From: Burhinus oedicnemus
Lineage: Eukaryota > Chordata > Aves > Charadriiformes > Burhinidae
NCBI GenBank assembly: GCA_008921705.1
Contig: VFFE01007215.1
Coordinates: forward strand, 5,157,513-5,221,512
Direction of reading: 5' to 3'
Length of the DNA: 64,000 nucleotides
Translations under genes and position numbers: made by a program
In this document: positions 14,567 through 27,748 of the stretch, piece by piece
Position numbering within the stretch: position 1 is the first letter of the stretch
Layout: each line of letters begins with the position of its first letter
Notes under the pieces: generated by a model
Told to the model about the DNA's origin: nothing
The model's database searches: none
The model's input: the letters and a program-made list of their open reading frames with translations, nothing else

Positions 14567-17112
14567 ATTTTACACAAATATGAAACAACAATATGCAATA
14601 AACTTTCTTAAGTTTTGCTTTCTCATAAATGACAGTGGCTTCTTGTTTTTCTCTAGGTAAACAGCGTGCAATTGCAGCTTTTTCTTATCCAAAAACATGC
14701 AGCAGCATCTTTATGGCTACATCTGCACTCATAAGCAGAACAGGCCAGGAAACAGATGCTGACGCCATGCAGCAGAGCACACATGCTAAATGCTCTTCTG
14801 TCACAAAACAGGGCTGTCTTATCCGTAGTCCCTTGTCCATGGCTTTCCCATGTGCCTCATTTGGGCTGCCGACACTGGCCAAAAAGCATGCCAAGGAGCC
14901 TACTAACAATACAACAGTGCCACAACCCCAGGACAGCATTCAAGTCCAGGCTCTAAGCCACTCAGACAGCAGGTACAGCCATAGCCTTACTGAATCCAAT
15001 GAAAGTTTCACAAGTCTCAGAGAGTCCACCACAGTTATACTCGTGATTTTCCTATTTTCCTATGCAATAAAAATATTTGGGAAATTATTCCCTTGACAAC
15101 AATATTTATGTTCATGAAGACAATGTAGACATTTTTATTAGAGCAGTGAATCAAGAAGCATAAATTATGTTTTTTTATGTAGCTGTAGCTACATTTTAAA
15201 GATGGTAAATTTACAATCTCTACTCTTTGCTATTTCTAGTGGGAGAAAGAACTCTTTTATCAAACTACCAGCTCAAAACAGATTCAAATCGGTAATCTAG
15301 CAAAAAAATAACAAGATCAACTAAGTAGATCAGCTATTTTTAAAATGCATCTTAAATAAAGAAAACACACAGCTTAACAAGCCACCTTTTGAAGCTGGAT
15401 CTTTGTAGCCTAGCTCTATGAAGCTCGCGTGCTCTTGAGGGAGTAAAGTTAAGGAGTCACACAAAGATGGGCATATGCCTTTTTGTCACAATCAGGATCC
15501 AAAGGGAATTGCTGGGTTTGTAATTTTTTTTATCGCTATTTTGCCAATATTCAGCATCTGTAATATCCAGTTTAGTGAAGCTCTTGATATGGGGCGTTTA
15601 GTGAATGATGACTTTCGGGCATTCTTTCAGCAGGATCCTCACAGACCTCGCTGCTCCCCACTAGGCTGCGGCTGATCCACTCCACTTTCCGTTAGGTGCT
15701 GTGGCTTCAGCCATCACATTCACTCCGGGCAAACTCTTCTTTCTTACTGTGGTTACTCTATCCGACAAGGAACAGTCAATGTTTTCTTTTTTTTTTTAAA
15801 AAAGATGCTGCTGGTCATTCCTGGAAGAAAATTAATATTACTGTTGCATGCTTTGGGCTCATCTAATTACAATACTAGCCTTCAGGGAATTTTTAAACTA
15901 ATGACATTATATTTGTCAAGCACAGAAACTTTTAATCTGATTTTTCAAGTGGATCCTAGCCAATGGATCCTTGCCACCATAGCACTTAACAAAACACATT
16001 TGTCTGTCCTCCATGCAATATTTAGGTGGGCTTATTATCAAAATGTTAATTTTTGTTACCTAATATCTTTCTCTGGCGGTCAATACAAAGCACATAGGCA
16101 TATTGATAACGTTATTAAAGTTTTTATGACTAAAAATCCACAAGTTAAATTATATGTGTGAATATATAGCTTCACAAATGAAGAGAGGCAAGCACCTTAA
16201 GAAATCTGAACAACTCCCCAGTTTGTCTGCTGATCTTATGATTTGTTGTACGCCACCATCAAGTACCAGCACAACAGTACAGTTGGGGTTTTTTTTAATT
16301 TCAACATCTTATTATTTTCAATATTTTTTTTTCAGTTCCAGTGCCAATACAAAGAACAAAAACTCAAACTATTAATTATGTGACAATGACTCCTTAACCC
16401 CCCCAAAAGCAAACAGCTCAGATGACCCATCTACTTTTGGGTACTTCCTTAATTCTAAATGACAAATAGGGTACTATTTCAACCATTAAGTTTGGCTTGA
16501 CTGTACTAATTGAGTCTTTTGGACAAATAATGCTGGATTCACATTTCAATTTCAAATTAATTTAAATTATTACTGCATCTCCAGAACACACACAAGCTGC
16601 AATTGTGCCACATAGAAAGGTTGATGACTATACTTCAAGGAAAAGATCCTCTTTCAAAATTTTCTTTTCATCTTTCAAAACTCTCCTTCAAATGAAATTA
16701 TTTTTTTCAAAACTGCATACTTCGGGGCAAATTTACTAAACAAATTACAAAATACAGGTATTATTGTCCATTAAGCAACTGGTATCAGCATACCAGTCCT
16801 CCCCAAACAAAAAAATACAGCTGTGACACAAAATTGTGTAAACGGAACAACACAAAATACTGGCACAATTAAGATAGTAGTCATAACTATCTACATCCAA
16901 ACCAGATTTAGCCTCAGTCACTTCTAATTTTCTCCCCAGTACTACAGGGTATCATGACAAGAAATAAAGAAGACACCAAGATTTGAACGCTATGACTAGC
17001 CATTTGCCTCGAAATCTAAATTCATACATCCTGTCAGCAGAACTTGGAAACCTAACACCAACTTTATCAGAACAAATAATAGGATTCCTAGGTGTTGGAG
17101 GGGATGACTGGA
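14567..17112. other. noncoding stretch between two CR1 copies
   Basis: No gene or RNA is recognised. The open frame at 14629-15096 has no identifiable domain, no coding-like neighbours and no paired splice sites. About 15.45-16.16 kb has an unusually mixed, non-repetitive composition that could be a conserved noncoding element; this is raised as a finding. Confidence 0.5.
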
Positions 17113-17453
17113 ACACAGAATCACTGGGGTTGGAAGGGACCTCTGGAGATCATCTAGTCCAACCCCCCTGACAGAGCAGGTTGCACAGGATGATGTCCAG
17201 GTGGGTTTTGAATGTCTCCCAGAGTCAGAGACTCCACCACCTCTCTGGGCAGCCTGTTCCAGTGCTCTGCCACCACCCTCAAAGTAAAGGAGTTCCTCCT
17301 CATGTTTAGATGAAACTTCCTATGTTCAAGTTTGTGCCCGTTACCTCTTGTCCTATCACTGGGCACCACTGCAAAAAGACTGGTCCCATCTTCCTGGCAC
17401 CCTCCCTTTAAGTATTTATAAGCATTGATGAGATCCCCCCTCAGTCTTCTCTA
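17113..17453 (-). mobile_element. CR1 LINE 3' end, minus orientation
   Basis: Read on the minus strand this is a CR1 3' terminal segment. It includes the conserved stretch translating as [19 protein letters not shown] and the block about 'hospital-like' CR1 tails: a run reading (plus strand) GGTTGGAAGGGACCTCTGGA next to the terminal AGAATCAC. It is about 340 bases and severely 5'-truncated. No intact frame remains. Confidence 0.93.
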
Positions 17454-20399
17454 CACTAAAGACTACAGACACTTGTAACTGAGTGACTACATCTCCAACT
17501 AACGGTCCAGGGCTTTGACTTCCAATGAGAACTCACAATCTGACTGCAGGCTTTTAACACAACTACTCAGAAGTTTTATCAAGATGCTCGGAAGACAGCA
17601 CACAACTACTGTGCTACTTTCACCAAGTACGCAACCAATTTTAAGAAAAGACAGAGGTTTCAAGCACTGATGTCTACATTTCTCCAAAAAATTTTTTTTT
17701 AAAAAAAGTATTACTTGAACTCTACAAGTACTACAGTAATTTAGGATCACAACCTACTTGGCATCTCATCCCACGAAGAGGTGCCCTTGTAACACATGTC
17801 CATGCTACACATAGCTTTATCGCCATTGTTGATCTTATTGCCAGAGAAACAGGTATTTTCAACCTTTTCTTCAATACCATTGATATTCCAACCAATCACA
17901 AACAAGCTGCTGCGGAGGAACATCACAGAGGCCCTGTATCACTGTATACATAAACCATACACAGTTCACTTCAATTTCAGTGGAAATGACATAGAACTTT
18001 TCTTAGATACTAAACAAAAATACCAAAATAATTTGTAACAATAATAGTTAATTCCATTCTCATCTTGCAAAGGGCCCTGATGCTATTAAATACCTCATAT
18101 ACCATCATTAGCTTCAAAGTGCCAAAACACAGGCTTCACAAGGTGGCAAGTGTATGTCTCCTCTCCTTTTAGGTTGCAGGACTTCTATATAAAACGTTCA
18201 ATTCAGTTCCATCTGTTGGGCAATGAAATTAATACTCTTCCTACTGGTGAGTGAGTAACTTCACTCCAGCCTCTCCCCCTTTGTAACGTGACCAAAAGAT
18301 CAGCAACGGACAGGGTGAAGACAAAGGCTATGACCATGCCATGCATAATGACAGCAGGATCAAACAAAATTAGGCTCAGCTACTCAGAGCATCATTCCAT
18401 ACTATGAAAGGCAGCATTGTCGGCTATGGTCTCAAACAAGGGATTTCAAACACGCTACTTAAGCATGTATTTACATCTCATTTTCCATGATTAAGTAACA
18501 TTACCCAAATAGGTGTTTTGTCACCATCTCCCTTCTATCAGCACACATTAGCCAATGGAGTAAATGCAATAGCCTAAGCATCCTGTTTGTCTGATTAAAG
18601 GACAGTTTTTGAAAAAATAAAATGCTGGATTGGATTAAAAAAGAAAAAATGGAAAAGGAGTTACACTTAAGTATTCAAGAACGTAATCTGCAGATTGCAT
18701 ACACAGAAAGCCCCCTTATTTTGCAGCATACCGGAGCTTTAGCTGCAGTTTAATGAATGTTCACATATAAAGGAAAAAAAAAAATTTTTTTTTCAGTTAG
18801 GCATTACTATTTAATCTTATAAAGAAAGCAACACAAAATTCATTCCATTTCTTCTCAGGAAATCTTACAAAACAGTACATTGTTTCTGGCTGGCAGCCAC
18901 TGTACTATTATACAGTTTCTTAAAGGCATAAGATTGTGAATTCTACTGGGTTTGAAAAAGCACTGGAAGTGTAAAACAAATAGAAATACCCATTAGCTAA
19001 ATTGACTTTAAAAATGAATAGCAAGATAGTAAATAGGTCTTTAAGGAAGGCAGAGATTCCTTGCAGAGACTGGCAAACGCTCCAAGCCAAACCAATTCCA
19101 TAGTGACAACACTGAAAGATACGCCACAAGTTTGCACTGGCATCACCAGAAGGCTGTTTATACAGACAGATGAATGGAAGGAAGGGTTTTCAACTACAAT
19201 TCTGTGAAGTTAAACTACTACTAAGCACAACTTTAAAAACGGTCTCCAGTCAACCGTATGAGCTCCATCCAACCTTAGAGCCCATTTTAACACAGTATGT
19301 TTAAATTCCAGCATAGGATATAAATAAGTATAGAAAGATAGATACACACACGCAGACTAGCATCCAACATCCACTGCGCTACCTTCAGATGACATGAAAG
19401 CATCCACATTTTTGGAAATTTAGAGCCTCAACAGTAGCGGTGATCAAAAGGCAGCATTAGGTTTGTTCCTTTCGTATGCTAATAATGACATCATACCTTA
19501 TGACCCAATGCTGCAACCACACACTATCATCTTATAAGAATAATTTTTTCACAGGAGTCTAAGAACTGGGCAAGCTGCTCATCTCCATATAGGAGGATGT
19601 TCTTTTTAACCCATCCATGATACAGATTTCTTTATGTTCCTTAGCGCTGTGAATAATTACTACTGAAATATTTATAATTATTTGACTGACTTTTTTTAAA
19701 TAGTAAAAGGAGTGGGGGGAAAAAAAAAAAAAAAATCTACAAAAGAAGTTTCTGAGCATCCAGGAAGCCACCCTGGACATCTATGAAGTGAAGCAAGGTA
19801 AGGCCCCTGCTGGGATTTTGGGTACAGGAAGGATTCAGAGCTGGATCTCTTAAAAACGTTCCAACGCAATGTAGTTTAGTGCAAAGACTCCCTCACACAG
19901 CATCCCAAAAAAGAAAAAAAAAAAATGTTCTAAATACTCTCTCCACGCTCCTGACATATATCCAGCAATAAAATAAGAGATAATAAATTATGTAACTATT
20001 ACTGTCTACATACACCACACTCCCTGTATTTTGACACCATACAGCCCAAAAAAGAATTTTTAATTCTTTTTTAAAAAATATCCTCATGGTTTGTAGTCAC
20101 ATGCACGGAAAAGGTTAAAAGAAAAAAAAAAACCACAAGTGTACTAAGAAAAAAAAAAGAAGAGATCTCCACATCAACAAACAATCCACAGAATGGTGAG
20201 AACAGGAATATAAGCCTATTTTTCCCCGCACTATCATTGTGCTGTATTCCGTGCACACAAGAATAGAAACACACATTAAACCCCACTGTTTTGAAAACAA
20301 CATGCTTGGAATCTGCAGTGATCTTTCTTCCCCACCGCGGACACTGCTATATAAAATCTGGAGAACAGCCTTATGCATAAATAAATAAATATACTAAAT
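17454..20399. other. noncoding stretch left of the first CpG island
   Basis: AT-rich sequence with several homopolymer A and T runs (for example around 17690-17710, 18773-18795 and 19720-19736). Nothing gene-like is seen. It would be the start of intron 1 of the leftward gene if the CpG island is its promoter. Confidence 0.5.
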
Positions 20400-21460
20400 G
20401 GCGAGGGGGGAAAAGAGCGGAGGAAATAAACGCGGCGCACAGAGTGCTGGATGCATTCTCCGGGCAGGAAACCAGTTATAATTAAATGGCCCAAAAGCGA
20501 TTAAAATAAAGCCAAAGGGAGCCCTGCGGGGCTCCGCGGCAGCTCGCCGCCCGAGCCGCCGGCATGACGGGGCAGCCGAGGCGGGCGCTGGACCGAGGGA
20601 GCCGAGCCCGGCGCGGGGGCAGCGGGCGCCCCGGGCCCGCACGGCGCCGGGCCCGCCCCGGGGGCACCGCGGGCGGGGGCCGGGGGGCGGCCCGCACCTG
20701 CCGCGGCATCGCTCGCAGCCAGCCCCGCCGCCGCCCCCCGGGCTCAGCCACGTCCCTCGCCCCCGTGAGCGGCTCCCGCCGGCACCGGGCGGCCCCACGG
20801 CCGCGGCGGCGCCCACTCACCTCGCAGAAGCGCGCACTGCGGCTCCGCGCCCCGCGGCGGGCTCCGGGGGAGGGCGGCTCCCGCGCCGCGCCGCTGCGGA
20901 GCCAGGCGGCGGCCGGAGTCACCCCGTCCTTGCGGCAGGCGGCTCCCGCCGGTGGCGGCGGCGGCAGCGGCCCCTCCGCGCCCACGGCGGGGCGAGCGCC
21001 TCCCCGCGCAGGGGCGCCCGCGCCACCCCCCGCCCCCGCGCCGCCTCAGCGGCGGGGCTGGGCCCCCCGCCCCTTGGCCGGCCTCCGCCTCCGCGCCGGC
21101 ATCTTCCCCTCAATCGCCGACAGTAGGGGGGTGGGGGCGGCCGGGCCGGGGCCGAGGCCGCAGCCCCGGCCCCGCGGGCCTGGGCGGCGCCGGGGGCGGG
21201 TAGCTCTCCGCGGGCAGCCGCTAACAAAGCCGCCCGTCTCCCCCTGCCCTCCCCCCGGCGACAGCAAGGCAGGGGGATGCGGCCGCCCCGCCGGCGGGAG
21301 GAGGCTGCGGAGATCCGGGCGGGAGCGCGCTGTGGGGGGTTCCCGGTCCCCACCGAAATCCGCCCGGCGAGCCCCGGCCCGCGCACCCGAAATAGGTGAA
21401 TCCGGTCAGGCTGGTGAGAAGCCCTCCCCGCGCGGATCCGGGGGGAGATGGTCCTGCAGC
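20400..21460 (-). promoter_or_regulatory. CpG island, probable promoter of a minus-strand gene
   Basis: There is an abrupt change from AT-rich DNA to about 1 kb of very GC-rich, CpG-dense sequence with many GC boxes and no obvious TATA box in the leftward direction. Such islands mark vertebrate promoters. A consensus donor reading leftwards at 20821 gives the direction. In mammals the neighbour head-to-head with CCDC150 is HECW2, a NEDD4-like E3 ubiquitin ligase with untranslated 5' exons. That fits in position and direction, but the window holds no HECW2 coding sequence, so the name is inference only. Long open frames across the island on both strands are the usual effect of few stop codons in GC-rich DNA. 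Confidence 0.75.
20821..21300 (-). other. putative noncoding first exon of the leftward gene (HECW2?)
   Basis: On the minus strand, CTGCGAG|GTGAGTGGGC gives a near-perfect 5' splice site with the exon ending at 20821. The upstream limit is only a guess inside the GC-rich core, since no TSS can be read directly. A weaker second donor on the same strand (GGCAG|GTGCGG, exon end 20698) could be an alternative. No convincing start codon context with a known protein follows, so the exon is taken to be 5' UTR. Confidence 0.4.
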
Positions 21461-24400
21461 TGCTACGGTTTAGCCGCTATCGATGAGAAAGCAGCACTGA
21501 AACGGTGCTTTGAAATACCAATTTCTTTTTTTAATTCAGATACAGTTATTAGCACTGACAGTTATCGGTGCCATCAACGTGAGTATGAGCCAGCCTGTAT
21601 CATTTTCTCAGCGTCAATTACCCTGTCTATTTGAAAGCAGTTAGGTGCAATCAGCTCTACATTTCCTACTTTTTGGCAATTTTACTTGTGCTTTGTCCAT
21701 CGCAGTGAATTCAGGAATGTTTTCATAGGAAAATGTGGTTACAAAAAAATGCAAATGAAATCAAAACTTAAAATATACACAGTAATTACCAGAGGACCAG
21801 TGATGTGAAACACTGCAGAATCACAGACCAACAAAAACACGGTAATGCCAGTGGCAGAAAAAACGGACACGTTAGACTTACTCTTACATGATCCAGGTCC
21901 TGGTTATTATTATGAGACAACACCTCGTGCTTTGTTTTCTTTCCTGAGTCACAGGAAGGCAAAATCTTCCCACAAGCAAGGAGCACGTCAGTCCTAACTA
22001 CATCGTATTCTACATCTGTTTTCTAACATACATATATATATAAATATCTCCTAATACACGGGCAACTAAATGGGTTTCTGTAGACACTCTTTCTTCAGAA
22101 TAATCAGCTGGCAATTATATTTGATTAACGTACGTCAAAATACAAAGTAAATTTTGTATAGCTTATAGCGTATTCTCAAAGCCCTGGGCTTGAAATCCTG
22201 TCTGTATTGAAGCCCATGGCACATTTGTCTTGGGCTTCAATAGAAGGAGGGAATTTGCTGTTCAGCCCTTCTGTACGATACTAGACAAAATGCTCCAGAT
22301 ACGAGCGTATGTGGCTGTATTCCAAAGTAGGTCAAGCTATGAAAGTCATTAACACTCTTCCATCTATCTGAAACTTTAAAACTTTGTTCCGGTTCTTTTC
22401 TGTGTATTGGCACTTACGATGTAGTTTTAAACATCCTTAGTGTGCAAATGATCGGGGTGCGACTGATTAGTCTTACACAAATTTTCCCTGACTCCTTATA
22501 CTTAAGAAAGTACTACTCTGATGCGTCATTGCAATAAATCTCTTTGGATTTGCATGAAAGGCTCAGATTTGGATGATCATATATAGGTTAGTGGCAATGT
22601 GGGCACTCTTAGATACATCTCTCTCTTTAATGGTACCTTGACTTGGCATTGATAATATAATGCCTATTTTACTTTCTGAAACAAGATGAAAAGAGAAAAA
22701 AGGATGTGTAATGTCAAGAGTTTCAGAACATTTATAATTATTTGTGCTTTGTTTTTGGTTATCGTGACATTTTTATGATGATAAGATGAGAAACTGAGAA
22801 GATGAAAACCGTTAGCTAATGAATTATTCTCAGTGGATTTGCAAGCTGTAAAAGCCCTTTGACGGTGTGACACAAGTGCAGGCTGTCTTTAAGTTAAGAC
22901 TTCTCATCTGTCAAATTAAAAAACTACATAAATCATACACTGGATTTTCATGTTTCTCTCCCTTAAACTGGGTTTTGAGAATGTTCTTGTGCCCATGCTA
23001 GAAAAATCCTATTTCCACTGAGCAAAAATGCTAATTCATATGAATCTTTAAATCCCCTTGACTTCCTCCCAAACATAAATGGCAGCGATCACAACAATAG
23101 TAAAATTTAAAGCATTTGTAGAAATTCAGCACTGCCACTTTCCAGTAATTACAAACCTGTTGATTTCTATGCTTATGTTTCTAATATATTCACATTATAT
23201 GTGATGCTACATGCATAGTTCTTTATTAACAGTTCCTGTGTCTTTGGTATGATTTAGGATTCTTTTTTATTTTCCCCAGATGTAACTCTGACTGTAACTG
23301 AACAGAGTTGGGTGCACACTAGAAAACAAACACATTTCATAGAGGAATTGCTACTTCTGTCTTCACGGGTGCTTACACACCTACAGACACTATGCTAATA
23401 AGGAACAGGCTAACTTTTCAGAGCCATGCACTCAGGCAACGGCTAGTTAACCTTCAACAGACTCAAAAATAGAGAAAAACAGCCTATTTTTCTGGAGCAA
23501 ACAGCTGTCTTTTCTTCTCTTTCCAACTCTATTGCTTCCCCGCCCCTCCCCCCCCCGATCCATCTCATCTTTCCTTTGCCAAAAAGTTAATATGAAAGAA
23601 ACCAACGTGACAGAAACTCATACAAAATCACCTTTGACCAAGTGGGTATTCCTACTGTCTTCGATAGGGCTCTAATAACATTCTGTAACAGAGATGTGCA
23701 GCACATAACACATGGCAGCACCTTTCCAGACTGAGAAATATCTTTTTAAAGTTAAGTCACAATGCATCTGAGGCAAAGCTATTACTGTGTGAAAGTTAGA
23801 AAAGTTATATTACTGACACCTGGAGATTAGGACCTAAAAATACCAGTAGTAATACTAGAATACTAGAACTACCAAAGAATGTTTGTGTTATGTTCTTGGA
23901 AAAAGTTTCACTGGAGAAAAAACTATTTTCAGTCATCCCCAGAAATTATTTAGTAAAAAAACCTGCAAAATGCTATGAACCGTAAAAATCTTTTACCATA
24001 CATATAAATGAGACATCCAAAATTTCTAATCAATGCCCTTAAAGTTCTGTAAATGATGAGAACCTATGACATACTGACATAAGGATGCACCCTCTATAAA
24101 AGGGATTTTCAGCTGCTCTAACTTTGGACGTTGGTAACTTAACAAAAGAGGACATATACTTAATAAATAAAGCAATATTCCAGTACTTCCCATCTCCTTT
24201 CTCTTCCTTTTGTTTATCATTTAGAGCAGAGAAAGGACTTGATGAATCATTACTGAAGGTCACCACCTAGCACCGTGTGATCAGCAGTAGAGTGTATGAA
24301 GAGCAATGCCCTTTGAGAGGGTAACTTGCCTTTACAACAGCTACAAGTGTTAGAAGACAAGACATGCTGTTCTGTAGTATATGAAGATTTCGTATCTTCC

Positions 24401-27049
24401 CAGCAATTCAATTCTCTGCCAGCCAATGGGCCAAGCTCAATACCCAAAATAAGAGTTTCTTTGCCATGACCATTATAAAGCTAAAGGCTAAAAGGATCAA
24501 CTGGAAGACCATTCACGTGAGATGGAAATGTAATGTTTCCAAAGACTTCTGGAAAGATTACTGTGCAGCAGGTGAAAGTATTAATTGAAAGAATCATCCT
24601 AGGTGCCAAAATCTGCAGGACATATTCTCTGGCCTGTCCTGCCTCTTTTGTGCTGCACAAAAGACTTAATGAGAGTGAAAACCATCTGCAGCTCCCCAGC
24701 TGGGGAGTTTTGTGATATAAAAGAGTCCCTGCGTGACTGTGGAGTTGTCCACCCCGTGGGAGGCCACACGCCCCTGCAATCTGAGCAGGGAGAGGGGAGG
24801 GCACAGTGAGGGAAAGCAGGCCTGGGGTTTGCTGCTCCAGCTGCCTGCAGCTGGTCAGTGGGCCCTCGGGAGATGCTGCCATCTGGTACTATCTGGTGCC
24901 AGGGCAGTCGTTTATCCAGCCAGAGAGTCAAGGGGCTTCACAGCAGCTCTCCACCGTTCTGGCGTACAGAGAAGAGACCCACTGCACTGGGCCATCTGGG
25001 CTAATCTGGTTAGAGCTCAAATCTGCAGACCCTAATCTGGCAAAACTCCCATGGATATCTCTTAGCGCTTACCTGAGTTGGCCTTCTGGTCTCAGACCTA
25101 AAGGAACATGAATACATAAAGCAAATAAACACATGGCCAAATTTTGATTTAGAAAAATTTAAACCATTAATGAGAAGTATATTAATTGCAAATATTCAAG
25201 CAATCTCCCACCAATAACATTTTATGCAATTATGGAAATAGTTCTCAGGTACAGAAATGAAATCTGCTGCAGTTCCTAATGCTTCCAGGTAGTTACTGAA
25301 ATGTGCATAAAGATCACTGAATTGGGGTTAAAGTTATGATGATAAAAGCAATTGTCAGTTTCTGTTGGTACTTGCAGAGATTTAATTTTAGAACTGTACC
25401 CTTAGGCAAGCAATATAGGATTAGATCCATACACATTGCATCCAAAGTCATGCTGAAATGTCACTTGTAAAACACACTTTCATGATCTTGCTATTTGACT
25501 TATAAACATGTTAGTCCAATCTGCAGAGAAAGCCTGCAGTATACGTAGGCTGTATTGAGGTAGTACGTTACAGTATCAATGGACCCTGCTTTTGTAAAAT
25601 CAGGAAGCTTCCATAACTGAATAAAATGAACGCATTGTTCTTTTGGAATATTCTTGCTGAAGCAAGTGAAAGGAGTCTGTGGGGAAACAGTCCAACATCA
25701 TGCTGAGAAGACAAATGATACAAAGTTTGTGAAGGTATCAAGACATTAGTGAGACTGAAAAGAGGATCATAAATCTGTATTAGAATCCTGGAAAATTTAA
25801 AGATCTGTACTGACAGCAGTGGAACAATTCCTGGTTTTCCCCAGTGAAGGGAGAGCAGAAAAGGCTCAGGCAGGTGGCACGGAACTGCCACATCACTAGT
25901 ATCACTAGGATTCAAATCCCAGACTATTTATCTGGTGCCCCTCTTCACATTAGTTTACACCTCTCTAGACAATAACGGTTATTTGAATTACACATTTGGT
26001 CAATAATTTGACTAAAATCCTCAAATGGTCTCTTTAGGAGTCTTACCACTTCCCACAACAGCAAAAATTACCACGTAGATGCATTTAGTAAGCAAATACA
26101 GCAGATATTCAGTGAGCGAGCTATCCTACCAATGAATTTTCTTTAAATGATTTGAAGAAAGCAGTAATTTCTTTGGCAACCAGGCAGCAGGCTACCCTAG
26201 TGACATTAATTCCTTCTGCATCCTACACAGGATTGAATGTGGAATTAACAGAGCTGGAAAATGCCCCTGCAGCTGTGGCAGAAATAATATACTTCTCACT
26301 GTAAGTGGAAGCTTCTCTTCAGGAGATGCTCGTGCTTCACTGCTCTTTATTAAACAGGGTAACAAAAATATTGCATTTCACTAACAGGCTTAATCAGCAA
26401 TGGAAACTCAACTTATCATGAACTGAGAGAGAACTGTCAAACACTTGAGCCACATTTATCCTGCACAGAACAAATAAACATTAATGCTAGAAAAATAAAC
26501 CACTTTGAAAGCCTGAAGAATTAACAAAGAAGCTTTTTGCCTGTGCCTAATCCAGCTAAACCGTCTTAAAGTCCCATTCAAAATAGATAGTTGACATGAT
26601 CTCCATCCAAAATAGCTTTCTTACCCATTATATCCTCTTCCATTTATGAAAGGACTATACATTTATAATTTAAGAATCCACAGAGTTGTCTGAAGTACAG
26701 ATACTGAGACTGTTACTTTGGCTAAGAATGATGAAAGTTACCAAGTTTACATTCCACAACTCTTTTGCCCATTTCATAGAGAGATTTTCTTTCAGTGACT
26801 GCATAATATAAAAATGATGGTGACCTTAAAGCCAGTGTCCAACCAGTTTTCTGTGTAGAAGTGTCACCATAACCATATCCAGTACCATTACAAACATAAC
26901 TGCAAAATCCTAACAGCCATGAATATGATCTTACTCCCTGTTGAGGCTCAAAGCAAAAGGAAGAGCTTGTATTTTGATATTTTCACCTTGCTCTTACTGC
27001 AAGGTGTTACACAACTTCAATGTTAATTTTCACCTGGCATTTTTTCCTT
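21461..27049. other. intergenic stretch, no gene seen
   Basis: AT-rich sequence between the two head-to-head promoters. Short open frames (for example around 24.25-25.1 kb) overlap on several strands and show no domain or splice logic. A C-rich run at about 23539-23556 and an AT run near 22028-22044 are simple sequence. Confidence 0.5.
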
Positions 27050-27748
27050 GGCATCACATGCCAAGAAGGACTTGGGCGTACTAGTGGATGAAAAGCTGGA
27101 CATGAGCCGGCAGTGTGTGCTCGCAGCCCAGAAAGCCAACCATATCCTGCGCTGCATCAAAAGAAGCATGGCCAGCAGGTCGAGGGAGGCGATTCTCCCC
27201 CCTACTCCACTCTCACGAGACCCCAGCTGGAGTACTGCATCCAGCTCTGGAGCCCTCAGCACAGGAAAGACATGGACCTGTTGGAGTGAGTCCAGAGGAG
27301 GGCCACAAAGATGATCAGAGGGCTGGAGCACCTCTGCTATGAGGACAGGCTGAAAGAGTTGAGGTTATTCGACCTGGAGAAGAGAAGGCTCTAGGGAGAC
27401 CTTATTGTGGCCTTTCAGCACTTAAAGGGGGCTTATAAGAAAGATGAGGACAGCCTTTTTAGCAGGGCCTGTTGCGATAGGACAAGGGGTAATGCTTTTA
27501 AACTAAAAGAGGGTAGATTTAGACTAGATATAAGGAAGAAATTTTTTACTATGAGGGTAGTGAAACACTGGAAGAGGTTGCCCAGAGAGGTGGTAGCTGC
27601 CCCATCCCTGGCAACATTCCAGGTCAGGTCAGATGGGGCTCTGAGCAACCTGATCTAGTTGAAGACGTCCCTGCACATTGCAGGGGGGTTTGACTAGATG
27701 ACCTTTAAAGGTCTCTTCCAACCCAAACTATTGTATGATTCTATGATA
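27050..27748 (+). mobile_element. CR1 LINE, 3' 0.7 kb, plus orientation
   Basis: It begins inside the C-terminal part of ORF2 ([15 protein letters not shown] in a frame starting at 27048) and runs through the [12 protein letters not shown] block to the CR1 3' end (GATTCTATGAT at about 27737-27747). Frame breaks occur at about 27207 and an in-frame stop follows at 27288-27290. It covers the same part of ORF2 as the copy at 13.9-14.57 kb, which gives two related but independently truncated insertions. Confidence 0.93.

Noticed and set aside
20348..20357. TATA-like CTATATAAAA next to the CpG island
   Set aside because: It lies on the plus strand at the AT-rich edge while the only strong donor reads leftwards; probably chance.
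20394..21634. Long open frames on both strands across the first CpG island (up to 356 codons)
   Set aside because: Low-complexity Arg/Pro/Gly/Ala translations caused by few stop codons in GC-rich DNA; no domain, and frames overlap on both strands.
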